From Nocardia higoensis NBRC 100133 (GTDB lineage Bacteria > Actinomycetota > Actinomycetes > Mycobacteriales > Mycobacteriaceae), in contig NZ_BAGA01000121.1 in the NCBI RefSeq assembly GCF_000308595.1, forward strand, positions 1 to 64,000: a stretch of 64,000 nucleotides of DNA, written 5' to 3'. Below, in pieces: positions 32,399-39,738 of this stretch; position 1 is the stretch's first letter; each line of letters begins with the position of its first letter. The notes beneath the pieces were generated by a model. The model was given only the letters and a program-made list of their open reading frames with translations. It was not told the DNA's origin and ran no database searches. A program made the position numbers and the translations under genes.

Positions 32399-34110
32399 CC
32401 ACTTCGGCTCCCGGCAAGTGCGCCGGAACGAGCGCGTTCGACTTCGGCGTCACGCGCGGTCGCATCAGAGCGTTTCGTGCCCCCGACGATGTGATCGACG
32501 TATTCGGCGATGAGCTCGACGATGTCATCGCCCTGGTGGAATCCGGTGGCACCACCTTCCTCTCGCCGATCCTGGGACGGCTCGGCGGGATCGTGTGCAC
32601 CTCGGGCACCACGCGCTCGCACCTGGCCATCGTCTCGCGCGAGTACGGCGTGCCGTGCCTGCTCGCGGTCGATCTCGACGGCTGGGAACCGGCGGACGGC
32701 ACGCACGTGCTGCTCGAGTCGTCGGCTTCCGGCGACGGCTGGCTCAGTCTGTCGACAGATGCGTCCGAAGCCGCACCCGCGGAACAGACGCCGCCCCCGC
32801 CCGCGCATCGTTCCGCCGGCACCGGACCGGTCCGCCGATTCACCTCCGCGACCACCGGTTCGGCGGTCGAGGACTGGTGGAACTACCTCGGCACGGTCGG
32901 CGACGACATCGGGTGCAAGCCGTTCCCGTCCTCGGTCGGCGCGGACACCGTGGCCGAACTGTGCGCCCAGCGCATGTCCGACGAGCAGCTCGAGGCCCTG
33001 GTCCTGCACATGGGCCGGTCGTTCAAGCCGGAGATGACCCGCAGATCCGGCTTCACCTCGGAGATCTTTCCGATGATGCCGTACATGTCGATGTCGGTGA
33101 TCGAGGATTTCCACAGCTATCCCGCCCGGATTCGCGCCATCGACGCCGCCGTGCCCGCCGAGGTGCTCGGCGCACGGCTGCGGGAGAACGCCGGGCTCGT
33201 CAGCCCGCTGTGGATCTGGATGGTCGGCTACCACTATCTGTGTGGCCGCGAGTTGCTCATCCACATGGGCAAGCTGGCGCCGAGCGACGATCTGGACGAT
33301 GTCCGCACCGTCGTCGACTTCTGGCGGCGCCTGACCCTCGCCCACCGGGGCGACGGCACGCTGGACTACAAGGACGCCGGCTTCACCAACCGCTATCTGC
33401 CCGAGGCGGTGGTGGCGCAACTGCGTGGCACGTGCCGTGAGCTCGACGCCGCGACGAGCAAGCAGCTCCGGCAGCTCAACGCGGCGCTGTCGGGGTACTG
33501 CTTCATGTACTTCACCGACTCGCGGGTGGGCATCTGCGACAACGGCCCTTACCCGGCAGGCGACGGGCAGGCCACCCTCGTGCGCGATTTCCTCAGTCTC
33601 GATACCGGTCCGTTCGAATATCCGTGGGCGCGCGAGAGCGATCCGGGGGTGGCCGGGGTGACCTTGACCCTGACCTACCCGGTCGACGCGTTCGAGGACT
33701 TCGAGATCAATGACTGGGGAACCACCTTCACCGAACCGGAGCAGTTCCTGGCCGCGGTCACCAGCGCCTCGGTGACCGCGCGCTACGCCGACGGCACCAG
33801 CGCCGTGCTGCCGCCCGAGCAGTGGTCCGAGCTGGCCGACCGGCTCGGCGCCGAACATCTGAAGCTGTATCGGCGCTTCAGCGAGATGGACCGCGCCGAG
33901 CGCATTCTCGCCGCCACCCGGATGTACTCCTGGGGTCTGCGACCGTTCGCCCGGCTGGCCGGGGTGGCGGACACGGTCGACTGGTCGTTCTCGGATCGGA
34001 CCATGGCGCTGTTCCCCGAGCCGCTCGGCGACGACGACCAGGCGGCGGCGATTTTCGGCGGCGCGCTCGTCGCGCACTCGCGGCCGAGCGCGTTCACCGG
34101 CCTGCGGTGA
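32395..34110 (+). CDS. Fusion: phosphohistidine swivel plus partner domain, copy C (571 aa)
   Basis: Residues about 30-115 are a mobile swivel domain (DVIALVESGGTTFLSPILGR, IVCTSGTTRSHLAIVSREYG, His76), followed by a Pro/Ala-rich linker (about 122-158) and the partner domain (about 159-571). The latter shares with A and B: PMMPYMSMSVIEDFHSYPAR, YLCGRELLIHMG (282-293), VDFWRRLTLAHRGDG, SRVGICDNGPYPAGDG (377-392), LVRDFLSLD, and AATRMYSWGLRPFARLAG. The fusion is direct evidence that swivel and partner domain work together. Size and order resemble the 70-kDa subunit of phenylphosphate synthase, which carries the His-bearing part of PEP synthase; homology of the partner part is not established. 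ATGA overlap with copy B. Confidence 0.85.
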   Translation: MTTSAPGKCAGTSAFDFGVTRGRIRAFRAPDDVIDVFGDELDDVIALVESGGTTFLSPILGRLGGIVCTSGTTRSHLAIVSREYGVPCLLAVDLDGWEPADGTHVLLESSASGDGWLSLSTDASEAAPAEQTPPPPAHRSAGTGPVRRFTSATTGSAVEDWWNYLGTVGDDIGCKPFPSSVGADTVAELCAQRMSDEQLEALVLHMGRSFKPEMTRRSGFTSEIFPMMPYMSMSVIEDFHSYPARIRAIDAAVPAEVLGARLRENAGLVSPLWIWMVGYHYLCGRELLIHMGKLAPSDDLDDVRTVVDFWRRLTLAHRGDGTLDYKDAGFTNRYLPEAVVAQLRGTCRELDAATSKQLRQLNAALSGYCFMYFTDSRVGICDNGPYPAGDGQATLVRDFLSLDTGPFEYPWARESDPGVAGVTLTLTYPVDAFEDFEINDWGTTFTEPEQFLAAVTSASVTARYADGTSAVLPPEQWSELADRLGAEHLKLYRRFSEMDRAERILAATRMYSWGLRPFARLAGVADTVDWSFSDRTMALFPEPLGDDDQAAAIFGGALVAHSRPSAFTGLR

Positions 34111-34186
34111 GCCGACCAGAGCTTTCCAGCTCTCGCCCCCTCTTTTCCGACGGCTCGGCGCCGTCACTTCCAGAAAGGTCAACGCT

Positions 34187-35335
34187 ATGCGCCAACCCAT
34201 GCAGTACGTCACCCCCGCCGACGAGTATCTGATCCATCAGACCCCCGACACCTTCGCGACCGTCTCCCACGCGGATCTGGCCTGGACCGAGAAGGTGTGG
34301 TGCTCGTTGTTCGCCCGCGACGGCTCGCTGCAGATCGATTTCGGCATCGGCAAGTACCACAACCGCAATGTCATCGACGGCTTCGCCGGCATCTCCCGCG
34401 GCGTGGAACAGATCACCGTGCGGGCCAGCACCGAACTCGACCTCGACCCCGAGCGCGTCGGAGTGGGGCCGCTGGATTACGAGATCATCGAGCCGATGCG
34501 CAAGGTCCGCTGCATCCTGCGCGAGAACGATGTGCAGCCGCTGAGTTTCGATGTCACCCTCACCGCGATCCTGCCCCCGTTCCTGGAACGCAAGGACGCC
34601 CAGCGCGGCATGGACGGCTTCCGGATCGCGTCGGATCTGCGGCGCTTCCATCAGCTGTGCACCGTGTCGGGCTGGGTGCAGATCGACGGTGAGCGCGTCG
34701 AGATCACCGACGAGACCTGGCTCGGCTATCGCGACCGGTCATGGGGCGTGCGCATGGACGTCGGTGTCCCGGCGCCGGACGTCAAGGCTCCCAACCGGAT
34801 GAATCAGGACTTCATCCTCACCTGGAGTCCGATGTACTTCCAGCCTGCCGACGGCAGCGATCCCTACGAGATCCACCACTACCTGCAGTGGGTGGACGGC
34901 GAGGTGCACTACTTCTCCGGTTTCGTCAATCACGCCGACGGACGTCAGGAGCCGCTGCACGGCATGGTCGACGATCTGAAATACGATCCCGACACCCGGC
35001 GGCTGCTCGGCGGAACCCTGACCTTCGACGCGGGCTGGGGCAAGAACCGCACGGTGGAGATCGCGCCGGTATCCGACACCGGGTTCCACCTCGGTACCGC
35101 GAACTACTTCGGGTTCAAGGGCGACCGGCACGGCAAGTGGAACGGCGTGGACCACCTGTCCGGCGAACGCTACGCCGATATGACCGACCGGGACACGATC
35201 CTGGAGGCGCATCAGTTGCGCGACTGCGTGATCAGGACGCAGGAAGGTGACGCGACCGGCTTCGGCATCTTCGAGTCGATCGTCATCGGCGATCACCCCC
35301 GCTACGGACTGCGCGGGGAGAACTCCTTCCTCTGA
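34187..35335 (+). CDS. CrtC/AttH-like (DUF7064/7065-type) protein
   Basis: A 382-residue protein starting MRQPMQYVTPADEYLIHQTP after GAAAGG, 76 bases beyond the swivel-partner fusion. Beta-rich throughout, with FARDGSLQIDFGIGKYHNRN, ETWLGYRDRSWGVRMD, PYEIHHYLQWVDGEVHYFSG, and GVDHLSGERYADM. The W-YRDRSWG-R element and twin beta-barrel layout fit the hydroxyneurosporene-synthase/AttH lipocalin-like superfamily, whose members in actinobacteria often accompany terpenoid or steroid catabolism. No signal peptide. It probably binds or hydrates the hydrophobic substrate of the system. Family call from pattern only. Confidence 0.68.
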   Translation: MRQPMQYVTPADEYLIHQTPDTFATVSHADLAWTEKVWCSLFARDGSLQIDFGIGKYHNRNVIDGFAGISRGVEQITVRASTELDLDPERVGVGPLDYEIIEPMRKVRCILRENDVQPLSFDVTLTAILPPFLERKDAQRGMDGFRIASDLRRFHQLCTVSGWVQIDGERVEITDETWLGYRDRSWGVRMDVGVPAPDVKAPNRMNQDFILTWSPMYFQPADGSDPYEIHHYLQWVDGEVHYFSGFVNHADGRQEPLHGMVDDLKYDPDTRRLLGGTLTFDAGWGKNRTVEIAPVSDTGFHLGTANYFGFKGDRHGKWNGVDHLSGERYADMTDRDTILEAHQLRDCVIRTQEGDATGFGIFESIVIGDHPRYGLRGENSFL

Positions 35336-35343
35336 TCGGGAAC

Positions 35344-35382
35344 GACGGCGGCCCGGCGCGGATCACGTGCCGGGCCGCCGTC
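35344..35382. terminator. Strong hairpin after the CrtC-like gene
   Basis: GACGGCGGCCCGGC (35344-35357) pairs perfectly with GCCGGGCCGCCGTC (35369-35382), 11-base loop, between the stop at 35335 and the convergent TetR gene end at 35445. Confidence 0.72.
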
Positions 35383-35444
35383 CGTTCTCCACCTCCGGGC
35401 TAGCCTCTCCCCTCGCGACTGCGCTCTCGGTTCGTCGGGCCGCG

Positions 35445-36023
35445 CTACCGGCTGACGCCCGCGGTGAGGATGGCAGCCAGTTCGCGGTAGGCGCTCGCGT
35501 CGTCGAGCCCGGTCTCGGCCCGCACGCCGCCGCGCTGGATGCGCGCCATCATCGTCGCGGCGAGATCGGCGGCGAAGGCGGCGTGCACGCCCCGGAATTC
35601 ACCGGTGGCGACGCCGTCGGCGATCAGTTCCCGCACTCGGCGGGCGGCGATGCGGGTATTGCGCTCGTATACCTCGCGGGCGGGCGCGAAGCCGTCCAGG
35701 TCGGCCATGAACCGCTCCGATGCCTCCGACAGCGCGTCGCCGACCGCCGTCAGATACGCGGCGATCCGCTCGCGCGGCCCGGTCGTGGCGGCCACCGTCG
35801 CCTCGACCCGCTCGGTCGCGCCTTTGAAGAAATGCACCGACGCCGCCGTGACCAGTTGCTCTTTACTTCCCGCCAGGGTGTAGAGGGTCGACTTCGAGCA
35901 CTTGAGCCGCGCGGCGATCGCATCGAGGGTCAGGTGCGCGAAGCCTTCGGCGAGAAAGAGCGCGACCAGCGCGTCGAACAGTTCGGTGCGGCGGGCGGTC
36001 GCGAAGGACGAGCGGTGCTCCAT
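35445..36023 (-). CDS. TetR family repressor, divergent from acyl-CoA dehydrogenase
   Basis: A 192-residue TetR protein: HTH in RRTELFDALVALFLAEGFAH and LTLDAIAARLKCSKSTLYTL, then a helical C-terminal domain (ERIAAYLTAVGDALSEASER, YRELAAILTAGVSR). ATG 36023. It is divergent from the acyl-CoA dehydrogenase at 36125 over about 100 bases that carry four AGTACT hexamers in two palindromic arrangements, its likely operator. The ligand may be an acyl-CoA. Confidence 0.88.
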   Translation of the reverse strand: MEHRSSFATARRTELFDALVALFLAEGFAHLTLDAIAARLKCSKSTLYTLAGSKEQLVTAASVHFFKGATERVEATVAATTGPRERIAAYLTAVGDALSEASERFMADLDGFAPAREVYERNTRIAARRVRELIADGVATGEFRGVHAAFAADLAATMMARIQRGGVRAETGLDDASAYRELAAILTAGVSR

Positions 36024-36032
36024 ACGCCTGAT

Positions 36033-36099
36033 AGTACTGGCGGACAGGTTGCAGTACTGACCTTCCGCCAGTACTCTGAGACGGCCCAGAGTACTGGGC
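36033..36099. promoter_or_regulatory. Operator array of four AGTACT hexamers
   Basis: AGTACT occurs at 36033, 36053, 36070 and 36090 (spacings 20, 17, 20). AGTACTGGCGGA (36033-36044) is the exact reverse complement of TCCGCCAGTACT (36064-36075), and GCCCAG-AGTA-CTGGGC (36084-36099) is a second palindrome. This fills the space between the divergent TetR and dehydrogenase genes. Confidence 0.72.
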
Positions 36100-36124
36100 T
36101 GCGTACCGCTTCGAGGAGGATCCT

Positions 36125-37264
36125 GTGGCCGTCGACCGACTCCTGCCCACCGACGAGGCGCGGGACCTCATCCAGCTCACCCGCGAGATCGCCGACAAGG
36201 CGCTCGCGCCGATCGTGGACGAGCACGAGAGGAACGAGACCTACCCGCAGGGCGTATTCGCCACCCTCGGCGAAGCCGGCCTGCTGAGCCTGCCCTATCC
36301 GGAGGAATGGGGCGGCGGCGGTCAACCCTACGAGGTCTACCTGCAGGTGCTCGAGGAAATCGCGGCCCGCTGGGCGGCGGTGGCGGTGGCGGTCAGTGTC
36401 CACAGCCTGGCCTGCCACCCGCTGATGGCCTTCGGCACCGAGGCGCAGAAGCAGCGGTGGTTGCCCGACATGCTGGGCGGCGCCACCATCGGCGCCTACA
36501 GCCTCTCCGAACCGCAGGCCGGCTCGGACGCGGCCGCGCTCGCCTGCAAGGCCACGCCCGCCGACGGCGGATACCGGATCAACGGCGCCAAGGCGTGGAT
36601 CACCCACGGCGGAATCGCGAACTTCTACAACCTGTTCGCCCGCACCGGCGAGGGCTCCAAGGGCGTCTCCTGCTTCCTGGTGCCCAAGGACACCGAGGGC
36701 CTGAGTTTCGGCAAGCCCGAGGAGAAGATGGGCCTGCACGCCGTGCCGACCACCTCCGCGCACTACGACAACGCCTTCGTGCCCACCGAACGCCGCATCG
36801 GCGCGGAGGGCCAGGGCCTGCAGATCGCGTTCAGCGCGCTGGATTCCGGTCGCCTCGGGATCGCCGCGGTCGCGGTGGGTCTCGCCCAGGCCGCCCTGGA
36901 CGAGGCGGTTGCCTACGCGCGGGAACGAACCGCGTTCGGCCGCAAGATCATCGACCACCAGGGTCTGGGCTTCCTGCTCGCCGACATGGCCGCCGCCGTC
37001 GACTCCGCACGCGCCACCTATCTCGACGCGGCCCGCCGCCGCGACGCCGGTCTGCCCTACTCCCGCCAGGCCTCGGTGGCCAAGCTGGTGGCCACCGACG
37101 CCGCCATGAAGGTCACCACCGATGCAGTCCAGGTGCTCGGCGGCTACGGCTACACCCGCGACTTCCGGGTCGAGCGCTACATGCGGGAAGCCAAGATCAC
37201 CCAGATCTTCGAGGGCACCAACCAGATCCAGCGGCTCGTCATCGCCCGGCATCTGGCGGGCTAG
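36125..37264 (+). CDS. Acyl-CoA dehydrogenase
   Basis: A 379-residue classical acyl-CoA dehydrogenase from GTG 36125, preceded by GAGGAG. Signatures: LPYPEEWGGGGQPYEVYLQV, YSLSEPQAGSDAAAL (substrate/flavin loop), KAWITHGGIANFYNLFART, YARERTAFGRKIIDHQGLGF, VQVLGGYGYTRDFRVERYMR, and ITQIFEGTNQIQRLVIARHL, where the Glu of IFEGTNQIQ is the catalytic base. It introduces the alpha-beta double bond in an acyl-CoA and passes electrons to ETF. Controlled by the divergent TetR. The last 26 bases overlap the 3' end of the convergent YhhN gene. Confidence 0.93.
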   Translation: MAVDRLLPTDEARDLIQLTREIADKALAPIVDEHERNETYPQGVFATLGEAGLLSLPYPEEWGGGGQPYEVYLQVLEEIAARWAAVAVAVSVHSLACHPLMAFGTEAQKQRWLPDMLGGATIGAYSLSEPQAGSDAAALACKATPADGGYRINGAKAWITHGGIANFYNLFARTGEGSKGVSCFLVPKDTEGLSFGKPEEKMGLHAVPTTSAHYDNAFVPTERRIGAEGQGLQIAFSALDSGRLGIAAVAVGLAQAALDEAVAYARERTAFGRKIIDHQGLGFLLADMAAAVDSARATYLDAARRRDAGLPYSRQASVAKLVATDAAMKVTTDAVQVLGGYGYTRDFRVERYMREAKITQIFEGTNQIQRLVIARHLAG

Positions 37265-37994
37265 CCGCGGTCGCCCCGGACTCATCCCCCCGGGGCGCCA
37301 CCGACTCCACCGAGCGACTCCGGACGGCGAGCACCAGCAGCACCTGCCCGATCACATAGGTGAGCATCACCCAGAACGAGTGCGCGGGCAGTTCGACACC
37401 GGCGAAGGCGCGTACCGCGATCAGGGAATCCGACACCAGGAAGATCGCGCCGCCCACACCTGCCATCGGTCCGAGCCCGGTCGCCAGCACGGCCATGGTC
37501 ACCAGCGCCATGCCGTAGATCAGCACCGGTACCAGCAGCGGGCCCGCGTCCCGGCAGAGCACGACCAGCACCACGAGCGCGGCCACGTAGATCGCCACTG
37601 CCGCGGGGCGGACGAGCAGCGAGTGCTTGCGGGAAGGCCAGAACGCGACGGCATAGCACACCTGCGCCACCAGGAAGCAGCCGACCAGCGACAGGAATCC
37701 ACCGTCGCCGTCGACGAACCGCGGCACCGTGTCGCCCAGCCACGAGAAGAACAGCGCGAACAACACCAGGCCGACGAGTCGCCCACGCGGACGGCTGGTT
37801 CCGGCGAGCAGCGCGGCGGCGAGCAACAGCATCAGCAGGACCTGCGTGATGTCCGCGACGAGCCCCTCCGGCGCGGCCGACCGAGCGACCAGGTGAACAC
37901 CAGTGACCACCGCCAGTGCCCCGAGAGCGATCGGCATCAGCCCGGATGCACCCGGAGCCGCCGACGAACTCGATCCCGACGAACCGTCGATCAC
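37239..37994 (-). CDS. YhhN family membrane protein (lysoplasmalogenase-like)
   Basis: A 251-residue protein with about eight hydrophobic segments (ITQVLLMLLLAAALLAG, LVGLVLFALFFSWLGDTV, LVGCFLVAQVCYAVAFW, AAVAIYVAALVVLVVL, VLIYGMALVTMAVLATG, VGGAIFLVSDSLIAVR, SFWVMLTYVIGQVLLVLAV). SWLGD and FLVSDSLIA are the conserved YhhN acids; eukaryotic relatives (TMEM86) hydrolyse the vinyl ether of lysoplasmalogens. GTG 37994 has GGGAG ten bases upstream; ATG 37937 is the alternative and would remove a Ser-rich leader. Its end overlaps the convergent acyl-CoA dehydrogenase by 26 bases. Confidence 0.83.
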   Translation of the reverse strand: MIDGSSGSSSSAAPGASGLMPIALGALAVVTGVHLVARSAAPEGLVADITQVLLMLLLAAALLAGTSRPRGRLVGLVLFALFFSWLGDTVPRFVDGDGGFLSLVGCFLVAQVCYAVAFWPSRKHSLLVRPAAVAIYVAALVVLVVLCRDAGPLLVPVLIYGMALVTMAVLATGLGPMAGVGGAIFLVSDSLIAVRAFAGVELPAHSFWVMLTYVIGQVLLVLAVRSRSVESVAPRGDESGATAASPPDAGR

Positions 37995-38234
37995 TCGCGC
38001 ATCACTCCCTTCCACGCGCCGCTTCCGCCATCCCCGGAAGCAGGGGCAGAAATCCTTGTCGAACAACACGTTTGGCATCCACATCAATTGCTTACCGGGC
38101 TCGGGCCATTCGCGAAAGCCGACGGCAGCGTCGCGCCCCGGCGGGCCGACACCGCGTGACGACCGTTCGCCGGATCCGCCGCGTCGCCGTTCCGGGCGAA
38201 CAGAGGTCCGGGCCGGTCTGTCAGGATTGTCCGT

Positions 38235-39497
38235 ATGAGCACAGCGGCCCGGGCCGGCATGATCCCCGTCGGCACCCTGCTCCTGTTGTCCTCCCTGTAT
38301 TTCGCCCAGGGCCTGCCGTACGGCTTCTTCACCCAGGCGCTGCCGGTCGTGCTCCGCGAATCCGGCTTCACGCTGACGGAGATCAGCCTCACCGGAGTGC
38401 TGTTCGCACCGTGGGGACTGAAGTTCCTGTGGGCGCCGTATGTGGATCACTACGGCACCCGTCGCCAATGGTTGTTGTCGCTGCAACTGGCGTCCGCGGC
38501 GGTGGCGCTCGGCTTGGCCGGTCTGGACCTGTCGTCGTCGTTGCGGTGGCTGTTCGTGGGCATCGCGGTGGTCAATCTGGTGTCCGCGACGCAGGATGTC
38601 GCCACCGACGGGCTCGCCGTCCAGTTGCTCGGACCGCAGGAGCGCGGGCTGGGCAACGGGATTCAGGTCGGCGCGTACCGGATCGGCATGATCGTGGGCG
38701 GCGGCGTGCTGCTGTGGCTGTTCGCGCTCGCCGGCTGGCGCAGCCTTTTCTTCGCGATGGCGATCCTGTTGCTGGTCACCGTGATCCCGGTGTGGTGGCA
38801 TCCGCAGACCTCGACTCGCGGCACCCCGCGCCCGCCGCGAACGCGACCGGTCGCGTTGGCGACCGACTGGTGGACGCGTCTGCGCAGGCCGGGCATGCTC
38901 GCGTTCATCCTGCTGATCGGCGCGTTCAAGTTCGGCGATTCGATGGGCTCGGCGATGGTCGGCCCGTTCATGTCCGACTCCGGCCTCACCCTGGGACAGA
39001 TCGCGCTGGTCAAGGGCGTGCTGTCCTCGGTCGGCGCACTCGCGGGCGCGGCGGCGGGGGGCTGGCTGTGCTTCCGGCGCGGACGCCGTCAGGCCCTGCT
39101 CATCGGCGGCATCACCCAGACCGCGAGTCTCGCCCTGTACCTGATCGCCGCGCTGGGCGTCGGCGGATTCGGGCTGATCGTCTCCGCGAGCCTGGCCGAA
39201 CACATCCTCGGCGGCGCCGCCACCGTCGCGGTGTTCACGCTCATGATGGATGCCTCGGAGCAGGATCACGCGGGCAGCGACTACACCCTGCTCGCGTGCG
39301 CGGTCGTGACGGTGCAGGGGCTGGCCGGCTTCGCGGCGGGCGCGGTCGGCGACACTCTCGGCTATCCGGCCCTGTTCGGAACGAGCCTGGTGCTGTCGGG
39401 GATCGGTTGCGCCGCTCTGATCGTCGCGATCGATCGCGGCCGGGGGCCGGGCGGCGTCCACGATGTGTGGGCCGAGCCCGTCCCCGCTGCTCGGTAG
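38235..39497 (+). CDS. MFS transporter, AmpG/PAT1-like
   Basis: A 420-residue 12-helix permease. It opens with LLLLSSLYFAQGLPYGFFTQ ALPVVLRESG and has GLKFLWAPYVDHYGTRRQWL and SATQDVATDGLAV, which are the hallmark of the AmpG / acetyl-CoA transporter-like MFS branch (WAPLVD, QDIATDG). AmpG carries muropeptides inward in proteobacteria; the actinobacterial substrate is unknown. ATG 38235; no good ribosome site is visible and the message may be nearly leaderless. No operon partners. Confidence 0.87.
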   Translation: MSTAARAGMIPVGTLLLLSSLYFAQGLPYGFFTQALPVVLRESGFTLTEISLTGVLFAPWGLKFLWAPYVDHYGTRRQWLLSLQLASAAVALGLAGLDLSSSLRWLFVGIAVVNLVSATQDVATDGLAVQLLGPQERGLGNGIQVGAYRIGMIVGGGVLLWLFALAGWRSLFFAMAILLLVTVIPVWWHPQTSTRGTPRPPRTRPVALATDWWTRLRRPGMLAFILLIGAFKFGDSMGSAMVGPFMSDSGLTLGQIALVKGVLSSVGALAGAAAGGWLCFRRGRRQALLIGGITQTASLALYLIAALGVGGFGLIVSASLAEHILGGAATVAVFTLMMDASEQDHAGSDYTLLACAVVTVQGLAGFAAGAVGDTLGYPALFGTSLVLSGIGCAALIVAIDRGRGPGGVHDVWAEPVPAAR

Positions 39498-39738
39498 CGC
39501 CGAACAGCCATCGTCGCGGCGGCGCTGTCGTGCTCGTACATCGCCTCCGCGGCCTGGATCGCGTCGGACGGCGCCGCCGACCCGGCCGGACTCCACGACG
39601 CCGTCAGGGCGGTCCGGGGCCGAATCGGCACGATCGCTCCCCGTTTGCCGCACCGGCGCGGATTCCCGAACGCAGGGCGATCTGCGTCGATGCCGATCGA
39701 CCTCCCGGCGTCCGGCGACGACGCTTATGCTGCTCGCC

